DNA from: Oligoflexia bacterium
GTDB lineage: Bacteria > Bdellovibrionota > UBA1018 > CAIMNF01
NCBI GenBank assembly: GCA_903858975.1
Contig: CAIOKW010000098.1
Coordinates: forward strand, 1-15,596
Length of the DNA stretch: 15,596 bases
Direction: 5' to 3'
The number at the start of each line of letters is the position of its first letter. Position 1 is the first letter of the stretch. The notes under the pieces are model-generated. The model had not been told where the DNA came from. It searched no databases and saw only the letters and a list, made by a program, of their open reading frames with translations. The position numbers and the translations under genes are program-made. Positions 7,963 to 14,625 of this stretch are shown piece after piece.

Positions 7963-8655
7963 CTATTTACGATTTTTCCAGATCCACCTGAGCTCACCCT
8001 CAGGGCTATGAACACTCACTTTTTTGGCAAATCCCAGCTCTCGATCCCAAGCTTCAATCAAGAGCTCAATTTTGAGATGATGACCCACTTCCTGAGAAGT
8101 GGGGGTCAGCACCACCCGAACCGGTACAAACCCCTCCGACTCGCTTGCTTGGTAGAAAATCCAAGTCCACTGTGAAGTCATGATTCGAATTTCATTTTCA
8201 AACACTTTTACATCACGCTTCACTCCGACTTCAGGACAAGGAAGATCACCCAAAAAGAGCTGAGAAAGCACCGGAACCTCTAGTCCCAGATAGTGCGTGA
8301 GGCCTTTTTGATTCAATTTTGGCTTCGAAGGCACCTCGACATTAAAAGCCTTAGAATCACTCGAGAGTCGCATCAAAGTCCCACCCAAGATATTGGTGAC
8401 CTCAAGGAGGAACTTTCCATCTTTTTCAAAATGAAGACTGGCCGGAAACTGGCCTTTGAATTCTTGGGTGCTTGATTTAACTAAAAGATCACCCGCCAGC
8501 TCACGCGTGCCTTGAGAACAATACTGCTTAAGCCATTTACCTGCTCGCTCCTGAGTGACCCGCTCTTGACTGACTTTAGGCGTTCCCGCACAAGCCGAAG
8601 CAAACGCGAGTAATAATAACAAAGAAGCACTCTTGATCTGTGAATTTGATCTCAT
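7963..8655 (-). CDS. Predicted outer-membrane lipoprotein, LolB-like
   Basis: A 230-residue protein with a basic N-terminus, a leucine-rich signal peptide and a lipobox-like ASAC at about residues 19-22, so it is probably a lipoprotein. The mature part begins with helical sequence, then alternating beta-rich segments (ELAGDLLVKS, KDGKFLLEVTNILGG, EIRIMTSQWTWIFYQ) that recall the half-barrel fold of LolA/LolB proteins, which carry or insert lipoproteins at the outer membrane. I do not see a diagnostic motif, so LolB is a suggestion. Context supports it: in several proteobacteria a TPR lipoprotein gene sits directly upstream of lolB, as here. It lies 24 bases after the TPR gene and about 108 bases before the chosen oppB start. 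No strong Shine-Dalgarno sequence is visible at ATG 8655. It ends in TAG. It is far too short to be the peptide-binding protein of the Opp system. Confidence 0.5.
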   Translation of the reverse strand: MRSNSQIKSASLLLLLAFASACAGTPKVSQERVTQERAGKWLKQYCSQGTRELAGDLLVKSSTQEFKGQFPASLHFEKDGKFLLEVTNILGGTLMRLSSDSKAFNVEVPSKPKLNQKGLTHYLGLEVPVLSQLFLGDLPCPEVGVKRDVKVFENEIRIMTSQWTWIFYQASESEGFVPVRVVLTPTSQEVGHHLKIELLIEAWDRELGFAKKVSVHSPEGELRWIWKNRK

Positions 8656-8679
8656 TTAAAGAAAAGCATGCAGCAAAGA

Positions 8680-10440
8680 TTATTTTTCTTCAACTGAAGC
8701 TGGTGCCCGAGCGGATACAGGTGACTGAAGACCTTCGATTTTCACTCTGAGTGCCTGAGCTCGCTCCGGCATCTGGTTCTTCGCATAGACTTGAACCAAG
8801 TGCTCGAGGATCGTTTCCTCATCTGCCTTGAGACCTGCTGCTTTTTCTAGGTAGACGAGTGCATCTTTATGGTGTCCCAGCATAAATTGATTCCACCCGA
8901 GGCTATCCAAAATAAAAGGGTTGTTGGGTTTCAGCTTCAGAGCGCGTTTCAACATCTCTTCGGCGTCCTTTAGGCGAATCCCCTGAGTCGTCCAGGAATA
9001 AGCCACAAAATTTAATGCATCCGCATTGCCTGGACTCTTTTCAAGGATCTTCTCCATCTGAGCAACTGCTTCATCTGTATTCCCGAGCTTCTCAAGGATC
9101 GCTCCGTAGAAATAGCGCATTTTTTCGTGATCAGGAAAGATTTTAAGCCCATCACTTAAGGACTGGCTCGCATCTTTGAGTCTTTTTTCATCCTCAAACA
9201 TACTGGCCATTACCAGATAGAATCCGGGATTTTCTGGAGACTTCTGCACTGCCGCCTTGAGCGTAGTGAGTGCTTTCTCTTTCATCCCCTGACGTCTCAG
9301 AATGCCCACTGCGTGAAGATTAGAGTCTTCAAAAAGCTTCGAGTCCACAGACACCTTAAGTAAATGATCAAGCGTCTGGTCCATTTTCCCTTGTTGTTCA
9401 AAAACCGCAGACAAATAGTAGTGAACTTTGTCAGAGTCAGGCACCTTCACCAAAAGTGCCTCCAGTGTTTTTTGCGCTTCTGCCCAATTTTCTTTTTGCA
9501 TGAAGAGGAGCCCCATGCGCAATTGAGTATTGAGATCTTCTGGATCAGCCGCAGCCATCGACTTCAGTAAGCTCAGGGCTTTTTCTTGCTGATTTCCCTT
9601 CAAATAGAGGGTTACCAATCTTCCCGAAACCTGAGCATCAAATTTTTCTTCGAGCTGATTTTCATAGGCTTCAATCGCTTTCGCGCCTTCGCCATGAGCC
9701 TCGAGCAGTAATCCAATCGCGAGAGTAGCCTGGCTAAACCCGGGCCTGACCTCTAAGGCTTTTCGATAGGCAACCACTGCTTCACGGATGTGTTCTTTTG
9801 CTTGCTCTAGCTTGCCTGCGTAAAACCAAGCTGCAGCAGAATCCTTAACTCGAGAAGTAAACGCGCGAATAAACTTCAGTGCTTCGTCATAGCGTTCTTT
9901 TTCTGCAAGAACTTGCGTCTTAAACACGGCCGCTTCATCATTCGAAGGATCAATCTTCAGAACTTTTTCGTATTCACCCAGAGCGCGATCTGAATCCATA
10001 TTGAGGGAATAGATTCCTCCGAGCATGAGTCTGACTTCAATTGCGCGGGGATCAATCTCGAGCGCCCGTTCACACTCTTCGATCGCAAACGTCATCGAAC
10101 CTTTTTTCAAATACTCTGCGCCGAGCTTTGAGTGGAGGACCGCGGAATTAGAATCATAGGCAAGCGCCGCTCGATACTCCTCAATTGACCGTTCCACCTT
10201 GCCCTCTTGGGAATAAGCCTGGGCTAAAATAAAGTGATACTCTGCGCCGTTTTCGGCCCCAGCCTTCACCCAATTTGCCTGCGCGAAGCCTTCAATTTTA
10301 CCATGCGCGTCATCTGCTTTTGAAAGACTCGCAGGAGGGGCTGAGGCGCAGCCAGAGAGCAGCAAAAGAAAACCCATTTGAATCACCGGAATTTGCTCTT
10401 TACTCAATGATTTCAAAAATTTAGACCTTAAGCCTTCCAT
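8680..10440 (-). CDS. TPR-repeat lipoprotein
   Basis: A 586-residue protein starting at ATG 10440 (MEGLRSKFLK), chosen because GGGAGG lies seven bases upstream; the open frame extends 48 codons further without a good start signal. A long basic n-region and hydrophobic stretch lead to the lipobox LLSGC with Cys at residue 31, so it is likely anchored in a membrane as a lipoprotein. The rest is an almost continuous array of tetratricopeptide repeats of about 34 residues, for example EYLKKGSMTFAIEECERALE and ALGEYEKVLKIDPSND, ending with a low-complexity tail (SARAPASVEEK). TPR arrays act as scaffolds for protein complexes; the partner is unknown. It is the first gene of the minus-strand block, 24 bases ahead of the LolB-like gene, and this pairing recurs in proteobacteria (PA4667-PA4668 of Pseudomonas is the arrangement I recall), suggesting a role in envelope assembly. 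Confidence 0.88.
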   Translation of the reverse strand: MEGLRSKFLKSLSKEQIPVIQMGFLLLLSGCASAPPASLSKADDAHGKIEGFAQANWVKAGAENGAEYHFILAQAYSQEGKVERSIEEYRAALAYDSNSAVLHSKLGAEYLKKGSMTFAIEECERALEIDPRAIEVRLMLGGIYSLNMDSDRALGEYEKVLKIDPSNDEAAVFKTQVLAEKERYDEALKFIRAFTSRVKDSAAAWFYAGKLEQAKEHIREAVVAYRKALEVRPGFSQATLAIGLLLEAHGEGAKAIEAYENQLEEKFDAQVSGRLVTLYLKGNQQEKALSLLKSMAAADPEDLNTQLRMGLLFMQKENWAEAQKTLEALLVKVPDSDKVHYYLSAVFEQQGKMDQTLDHLLKVSVDSKLFEDSNLHAVGILRRQGMKEKALTTLKAAVQKSPENPGFYLVMASMFEDEKRLKDASQSLSDGLKIFPDHEKMRYFYGAILEKLGNTDEAVAQMEKILEKSPGNADALNFVAYSWTTQGIRLKDAEEMLKRALKLKPNNPFILDSLGWNQFMLGHHKDALVYLEKAAGLKADEETILEHLVQVYAKNQMPERAQALRVKIEGLQSPVSARAPASVEEK

Positions 10441-10739
10441 AGGATGGCCTCCCTTATAGTCCTTTTCGTCAGACCTGGGGTAAAACTGTAGGATTTGCTT
10501 TGGACTCTGAGTCAGCTGAAGACTTGACTTTGCGAGCCCTGATTGGTACCTAGAAAGCTGCAAATAGGTGTTGCGGCATGTCATAATGCGTGATACCGAT
10601 TGCCTACTTCACCAAAGGAAGCGTCAAAATCCTGAAGAAAACAGGGGTTCGTTAGTTTTCAACGGGATGCAAACTAAGGTGAAGAGAAAATAATAATAAC
10701 GTCAGCACACAACCTCATGTTTTAGAGGTAGGGGGCAGT
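10441..10739. promoter_or_regulatory. Divergent intergenic region between the TPR gene and phaR
   Basis: These 299 bases must hold the promoters of the long minus-strand block and of phaR. On the minus strand a TTGACG (10627-10622) is followed after 17 bases by GGCAAT (10604-10599), a -35/-10 pair with a good -35 and weak -10. On the plus strand a TTGACT lies at 10524-10529 without a good -10, and an AT-rich TAATAATAA run (10691-10699) could be a -10 for phaR. No strong operator repeat or riboswitch is seen. All assignments here are weak. Confidence 0.3.
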
Positions 10740-11111
10740 ATGAAAGAAGCAAAAGTAATTAAGCGTTATCAAAACCGCAAACTGTACGATACTCACGAGT
10801 CTAGCTATGTGACTCTTGATGAAATCGCAAAAATGATTCGCGCAGGTGAAGAAATTCGTGTCATCGATAACAAGACCAAAAATGACATCACTGCAGCGAC
10901 TTTGACTCAACTTCTTTATGAATCTGAGCGCAAAGCTAAAACCCAGCCTTCTGTGAACCTCTTGAAGACCATCATTCGCTCAGGCGACGGTTCTTTCTCT
11001 GGTTTCATCGCAGAAAAACTTAAAGGCGAGCTCGCTTCTATTGAAGCTGAAGCGGCTGCAGCAGCGAATGCTTCTGCAAACGTGAACAACGCTCCCCTCA
11101 TGAATCAATAA
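10740..11111 (+). CDS. phaR: PhaR-like polyhydroxyalkanoate synthesis regulator
   Basis: A 123-residue protein. The first about 65 residues match the PHB/PHA accumulation regulator DNA-binding domain: IKRYQNRKLYDTHESSYVTL, then DEIAKMIRAGEEIRVIDNKT and NDITAATLTQLLYESE. In PHA producers PhaR represses phasin and its own gene and is released by binding to PHA granules. The C-terminal part is shorter than in classical PhaR and ends in an Ala-rich, low-complexity tail (EAEAAAAANASANVNN). ATG 10740 has AGAGGTAGGGGG just upstream. No PHA synthase, phasin or depolymerase gene is in the window, so whether it controls PHA metabolism or acts more broadly is open. It stands alone, divergent from the TPR gene and 113 bases ahead of the next gene. 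Confidence 0.85.
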   Translation: MKEAKVIKRYQNRKLYDTHESSYVTLDEIAKMIRAGEEIRVIDNKTKNDITAATLTQLLYESERKAKTQPSVNLLKTIIRSGDGSFSGFIAEKLKGELASIEAEAAAAANASANVNNAPLMNQ

Positions 11112-11224
11112 GCGTCAGCTTACTGACTCACTGGCTGAATTCAAATTTTTTCCTAAGTTCAGAATTTTATTAAGATTCTGGATTGAGGCTTTGCTTCTTT
11201 CGAGACACCGAATACACTCTAATC

Positions 11225-11902
11225 ATGCGCGTAAACGCCTGTTTTAGAGCAATTCTGATCCTGGTTTCAAGCACCATTGGAGTGTGTTCGGTCTCTCAAG
11301 AAAGTCTAGCTGAAACTTCTACTTTTTCAGACTCCATCACTCTCACTCGCTCGGCACGAGATCTTCCTCAAACCAAAAAAAATACTGAAGTTACTTATGG
11401 CAAGGGTCCCTTTGCTCCAGGTACTCACAATTTATCTCTGGGTGTGGGACAGGTTTTCTTGCTCGGATCGCTGAGTAATCACTATGAAAACACCATTGCC
11501 CCAGAGGTAGATTATACCTACGGCGTAAGCGATCTGTTCTCTTTTCAATCAAACTTTTCCTACCACTCTCACTCCAGCGGTAATCTCTCCATTTGGAATC
11601 TAGCGGCAGGACTGCGTGCGAACCTGATGTATTTTGATCAACTGGTTCCCTTTGCATCCGTGGGCCTCGGTTTTTTTAGTCCTTCTTATACCTTAAGCAA
11701 CAACGCAACCGTGAGCGGGCTATTGTTTGGCATGCAACTCGGAGGCGGAATTGATCTCATGATCAGCAATCAAGTTTTTTTTGGAGCTCAGCTGATTTAC
11801 AACAATATGTTTGAATCCTCTAAACGCGCTTCTGATGGATCAAGTCAGAGCCTCGGGGGAGCGTTTGCTTCGTTCATGATTCATGCGGGTGTGACATTTT
11901 AA
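11225..11902 (+). CDS. Predicted secreted outer-membrane beta-barrel protein
   Basis: A 225-residue protein starting at ATG 11225 (MRVNACFRAILILVSS), which gives a normal signal peptide with likely cleavage after QESLA; the frame is open upstream to a TTG at 11183, which would spoil the signal. The mature part alternates short amphipathic, aromatic-rich strands with turns: NLSLGVGQVFLLGS, EVDYTYGVSDLFSFQSNFSY, LVPFASVGLGFFSPSY, QVFFGAQLIYNNMF, and ends in SFMIHAGVTF with the C-terminal Phe favoured by the BAM machinery. This suits an eight-stranded OmpA/OmpW-like barrel. No catalytic motif is visible and the precise family is not recognised. It lies 12 bases ahead of hslO, so the two may be cotranscribed. 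No clear Shine-Dalgarno sequence precedes the start. Confidence 0.75.
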   Translation: MRVNACFRAILILVSSTIGVCSVSQESLAETSTFSDSITLTRSARDLPQTKKNTEVTYGKGPFAPGTHNLSLGVGQVFLLGSLSNHYENTIAPEVDYTYGVSDLFSFQSNFSYHSHSSGNLSIWNLAAGLRANLMYFDQLVPFASVGLGFFSPSYTLSNNATVSGLLFGMQLGGGIDLMISNQVFFGAQLIYNNMFESSKRASDGSSQSLGGAFASFMIHAGVTF

Positions 11903-11914
11903 AAAGGGACTGTA

Positions 11915-12799
11915 ATGGCCATCGATTATCAATCTTCAACAGACAAATGGGTTAAATGCATTTCTAGTTCGGGGACGATTCGTGCGGTTGCCGTCAGTAC
12001 CACCGATATATCGAATCATCTTGGATCAAGACATAAACTGAGCCCCGCCGGTAAAAAGGCTCTTGCTGAATCGTTAATTGCCGGACTGATTCTCTCCTCG
12101 TATTGCAAAGCCGGAGAAAAAGTGAACCTCAACATTCAAGCCTCGGGATGGGCCAATCAAGCCATCATCGACGCCAATGCCATCGGTGAAGTTCGTGGGT
12201 ATATTTTAGAGCGCCCCGCTCATGAAGTGAAACTTGCCAAAAATATTGGGCCCTGGGGAATTGGTCTCCTTTCCGTGCTTCGTACCAAACATGAAGAAGC
12301 TCAGCCCTACATCGGTACCGTGCCTTTGCTCACTGGGCATCTTGCGAAAGACCTTACTTTTTATTGGCTTCAATCGGAACAAGTAAACACAGCTGTTGGG
12401 ATTGAAGTCTTTATGGATGGCGATCAAATCACCCTTGCTGAAGGATTCTTGATTCAAGCAATGCCTGGGGCTACCGATCACGACCTGAACTTTATTGAAG
12501 AACATCTCAAAAAACTCCATCAGTATGATTCAAGTTCTCCCGTCAGAAGCACGCCAACCATGCTGCTCTCCTATCTGCTCGAGAACCAAGCATTTAGCCT
12601 TCTGGAAGAACAACCCATCACACTGAAGTGCCCTTGCAGTATTGATCGTGTGAAACGATCACTCATGCTTATCGGTCAAGATGAGCTTCAATCGATGGCG
12701 GACGAGAATAAAGATTTTGAGATCAATTGTGATTTTTGCTCAGAAACCTATGTTTTCAGCCCAGAATTAATCAAATCTCTTATCAGAGACTTGCAGTAA
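11915..12799 (+). CDS. hslO: Redox-regulated chaperone Hsp33
   Basis: A 294-residue protein of normal family length. Hsp33 is a cytoplasmic holdase switched on by oxidation: four cysteines hold zinc when reduced and form disulfides under oxidative stress. The zinc site is complete here, with CPC at residues 239-241 and CDFC at 272-275. The N-terminal domain carries family signatures around AESLIAGLILSSYCKAGEKV and GEVRGYILERP, and the GTVPLLTGHLAKDLTFYWLQSEQ region. ATG 11915 has AAGGGA eight bases upstream. It follows the barrel-protein gene by 12 bases and precedes the next gene by nine, so it sits in the middle of a small operon. Assignment is very secure. Confidence 0.97.
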   Translation: MAIDYQSSTDKWVKCISSSGTIRAVAVSTTDISNHLGSRHKLSPAGKKALAESLIAGLILSSYCKAGEKVNLNIQASGWANQAIIDANAIGEVRGYILERPAHEVKLAKNIGPWGIGLLSVLRTKHEEAQPYIGTVPLLTGHLAKDLTFYWLQSEQVNTAVGIEVFMDGDQITLAEGFLIQAMPGATDHDLNFIEEHLKKLHQYDSSSPVRSTPTMLLSYLLENQAFSLLEEQPITLKCPCSIDRVKRSLMLIGQDELQSMADENKDFEINCDFCSETYVFSPELIKSLIRDLQ

Positions 12800-12808
12800 A
12801 GCGGAGGA

Positions 12809-13924
12809 ATGGTTTTGAAGTACAATCGAAGCATCAGCGCCACACTCTTCGGGATCTTATGCTTGTTGGCATTCCGTCCTGAAACCAGTGCGCTCGATTG
12901 TAATTTAAGATCTCTCCTCAATCAGACTTTAACAAATCCAGATTCTGAACTTCGAATCGACTTAAAACCCAAGAGAGTCGCACTACGCTCTTTTAATCGA
13001 AGTATCTTAAAAGATCTTGAGAACGACATTCCCTATAGCTACTACGTCGATACCCTCGATCAAATTCATTTTGTTAAAGGAGAAGGAGTCATTCAGGGCG
13101 CAGAAGATTTCCTCACCCTGCAATCCACCAAAAGTAAGAGCTCTTATGTGATTAAAGAAGCAGGGACTTTTCGATTTGACCGCGAGCAAAAAGCCTACCT
13201 CTTTGATCCGAAAAAAGGCTGGGACCTAAGCCCAGATGAAACCAAAGAGATCATGGCAACCATCAAGAAGGAAAATCCGGGCATCACATTTAAACGTAAA
13301 GCCAATCCGATGATGGATCGTGCAAGGACTCTTTCTTGCGTGGAGATTCTCAGCGCTGCCCAAGGGGGGAAGTCCTTTGTCTGGGATAATCTCGTATCCT
13401 CAAATATTGTATCGATGGCAGGGGTCGTGACCCAAGAACTGAGCGGAAACCACCTCATCACTGATCCTGAAAAGCGAAAGCTCATGTATGCGGATTTACT
13501 GGCAAGTAACGTCAGCACGCTGATCACAAGCCCCATCGTAAAACGAATGGTGGTTTCCAATTCAAACGTCGTGAAAGACTTCGCGACTCGGACCGCCACT
13601 GATTTCGCAACCAACATTGCAATCAAGAAACCCATTTACGACTACATGACCGGTAAGGCTGGCAAAAAAGATAAAGAAAAAGCAAGTATGGGGAAAAAGC
13701 TCATTCCTTACGATACGAGCTTCGGTGTCGTTCGATTCTTTCCTAAAAGAGCCCTCGATCGCGCGCTCATGAATCAGATCCCTCAACTCATGGTGAGCGC
13801 CTGCATGCACGGAAACGAGCTCGCAGCTCGCGTAGGGCCTAAAATGATCCGTATTGCAGATCGCTATACCTGGGGACTCATCTACCTCACAGGTCGAAAT
13901 CAGTATTTAGAAATGAACAAATGA
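12809..13924 (+). CDS. Secreted protein of unknown function
   Basis: A 371-residue protein that I do not recognise. The N-terminus has a basic start, a hydrophobic core (ISATLFGILCLLAF) and a likely signal peptidase site near residue 28 (TSA-LDC), so it is exported. Mature cysteines lie at about 31, 177 and 332. The body is mixed and basic, with a Lys-rich stretch (TGKAGKKDKEKASMGKK) at about 280-300, and no transmembrane helix after the signal. GCGGAGGA directly abuts the ATG at 12809 with no spacer, whereas the TTG two codons later (12815) has a six-base spacing, so that TTG may be the true start. It follows hslO by nine bases and its stop overlaps the next short ORF (ATGA). Coupling to Hsp33 suggests cotranscription, not necessarily a shared function. 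Confidence 0.75.
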   Translation: MVLKYNRSISATLFGILCLLAFRPETSALDCNLRSLLNQTLTNPDSELRIDLKPKRVALRSFNRSILKDLENDIPYSYYVDTLDQIHFVKGEGVIQGAEDFLTLQSTKSKSSYVIKEAGTFRFDREQKAYLFDPKKGWDLSPDETKEIMATIKKENPGITFKRKANPMMDRARTLSCVEILSAAQGGKSFVWDNLVSSNIVSMAGVVTQELSGNHLITDPEKRKLMYADLLASNVSTLITSPIVKRMVVSNSNVVKDFATRTATDFATNIAIKKPIYDYMTGKAGKKDKEKASMGKKLIPYDTSFGVVRFFPKRALDRALMNQIPQLMVSACMHGNELAARVGPKMIRIADRYTWGLIYLTGRNQYLEMNK

Positions 13925-14037
13925 AGCCAGAACCCAAACTTGCCCCTCCAGGTGCCGGACTTCCCTTAGCTCAGAAGATTGTACTTCGATTGCTATTGGG
14001 ACCCATCGTTTCGAAAATCGTTCCGCCGAGATCATAA
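13921..14037 (+). CDS. Short 38-codon ORF, translationally coupled; possible gene remnant
   Basis: ATG 13921 overlaps the stop of the preceding gene in an ATGA arrangement, giving the peptide that starts MKPEPKLAPPGAGLPL and contains a short hydrophobic part, KIVLRLLLGPIVSKIVPP. The proline-rich start and the tone of the sequence look like the N-terminus of a longer protein cut short, or a small membrane-associated peptide. The stop lies inside a strong inverted repeat. It could also be a chance open frame; no homologue is known to me. Confidence 0.4.
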   Translation: MKPEPKLAPPGAGLPLAQKIVLRLLLGPIVSKIVPPRS

Positions 14038-14048
14038 ATCATCTCGGC
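14025..14048 (+). terminator. Inverted repeat after the hslO operon, without U-tract
   Basis: A perfect 8-bp stem, GCCGAGAT and ATCTCGGC, with an 8-base loop that contains the TAA of the short ORF. No T-run follows, so on its own it is a poor intrinsic terminator; it may protect the 3' end of the hslO operon transcript or work with the next hairpin at 14077. Confidence 0.4.
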
Positions 14049-14071
14049 TAGCCTTTAGGAGTTGAGACATA

Positions 14072-14105
14072 AAAAAACCGCCCGAAGTCATCGACCTCGG
14101 GCGGT
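14072..14105. repeat. Direct repeat unit 1 of 2 (terminator cassette)
   Basis: These 34 bases recur exactly at 14564-14597 in the same orientation, 492 bases away. The two units bracket the small secreted protein gene. Loop bases that do not need conservation for termination are also identical, which points to duplication rather than convergence. Confidence 0.85.
14077..14105 (-). terminator. Intrinsic terminator of the small secreted protein gene (copy 1)
   Basis: A 9-bp GC-rich stem (ACCGCCCGA with TCGGGCGGT) with an 11-base interior. Read on the minus strand it is followed by a run of seven T, a textbook rho-independent terminator for the gene at 14139-14450. Read on the plus strand it is followed by ACTCTTTC, a weaker U-tract, so it may also help end the convergent hslO operon. 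It is identical to the hairpin at 14569-14597. Confidence 0.9.
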
Positions 14106-14138
14106 ACTCTTTCAAAACTGTCAGGGATGAATCCCCTG

Positions 14139-14450
14139 TTATAGAAGACCAGAAATCAGGTCACGAATATCGCCTTGTGGCTTGTGAGTTTTCTTAAAAT
14201 CAATGATCGCGTTCTTAATCCCAGAAGCGAGTTCAGGATTATGAGATTGACGCTGAATGGTTGTACCGAGACCCATTAAACAATCGCCCTCAACGACATT
14301 GAGGATTTTAATTTCTAACATATTTTTGCTCAAGCCTGCATTTTCTGAAACGAGCGCTCTGGTGGTGGCATTATAAGCACACTCTTCAAGTGAATCAGCG
14401 AACGCAGATACAGAGGTCAACAAAAGCAATCCAGTAAATAATGTTTTCAT
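14139..14450 (-). CDS. Small secreted protein of unknown function with two cysteines
   Basis: A 103-residue protein. The signal peptide is clear: MKTLFTGLLLLTSVSAFA, with cleavage after the Ala at 18. The mature part of about 85 residues is mostly helical in character and has just two cysteines, in EECAYNA (about 24) and EGDCLMG (about 57), which could form one disulfide in the periplasm. ATG 14450 has AAGGAG six bases upstream, so translation should be efficient. It lies downstream of groEL in the same direction but behind groEL's terminator, so it must have its own promoter, for which I see no convincing -35/-10 pair in the roughly 110 bases available. Function unknown; a periplasmic binding or inhibitor-like role is possible but not supported. 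Confidence 0.8.
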   Translation of the reverse strand: MKTLFTGLLLLTSVSAFADSLEECAYNATTRALVSENAGLSKNMLEIKILNVVEGDCLMGLGTTIQRQSHNPELASGIKNAIIDFKKTHKPQGDIRDLISGLL

Positions 14451-14537
14451 AAATTCTCCTTTGAATTTTTATCTTAACTTCGGAGAGATTAAAGCTTCGC
14501 GATCACCAATGGCGGGGAAAAATTTGACGTGGCATCT

Positions 14538-14554
14538 TCAATGAATTTCATTGA
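14538..14554. promoter_or_regulatory. 17-base palindrome upstream of the small secreted protein gene
   Basis: TCAATGAATTTCATTGA is a perfect palindrome around a central T, with 8-base half sites. It sits about 90 bases upstream of the small gene's start and just after the groEL terminator in the minus direction. The size and symmetry fit an operator for a dimeric regulator, but it could also be a chance AT-rich repeat. Confidence 0.35.
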
Positions 14555-14563
14555 TCCAAAAAC

Positions 14564-14597
14564 AAAAAACCGCCCGAAGTCATCGACCTCGGGCGGT
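14564..14597. repeat. Direct repeat unit 2 of 2 (terminator cassette)
   Basis: Second exact 34-base copy of the unit at 14072-14105, serving as the groEL terminator. Flanking sequences beyond the 34 bases differ between the copies. Confidence 0.85.
14569..14597 (-). terminator. Intrinsic terminator of groEL (copy 2)
   Basis: The same 29-base hairpin as at 14077-14105, here 29 bases after the groEL stop and followed on the minus strand by TTTTTTGTTTTTGG, a good U-tract. Identity with the other copy extends over 34 bases (14564-14597 and 14072-14105), including the non-pairing loop. Confidence 0.92.
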
Positions 14598-14625
14598 TCA
14601 CTTTCAGCCTTTAAGGGGCTTAAAA

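Noticed and set aside
8680..10440. DNA-level tandem repeats or a CRISPR-like array in the TPR gene
   Set aside because: The periodicity is at protein level (TPR units); the nucleotide sequences of the units are diverged and no spacers exist.
11160..11180. Hairpin CAGAAT/ATTCTG between phaR and the barrel-protein gene
   Set aside because: AT-rich 6-bp stem with a large loop and no U-tract; too weak to call a terminator.
12206..12520. Open frame of 104 codons antisense to hslO
   Set aside because: Hsp33 is certain on the other strand; the antisense frame has no recognisable features.
13195..13635. Open frame of 146 codons on the minus strand
   Set aside because: It lies fully inside the secreted protein gene with signal peptide and ribosome binding site on the plus strand, and shows no family resemblance or start signal.
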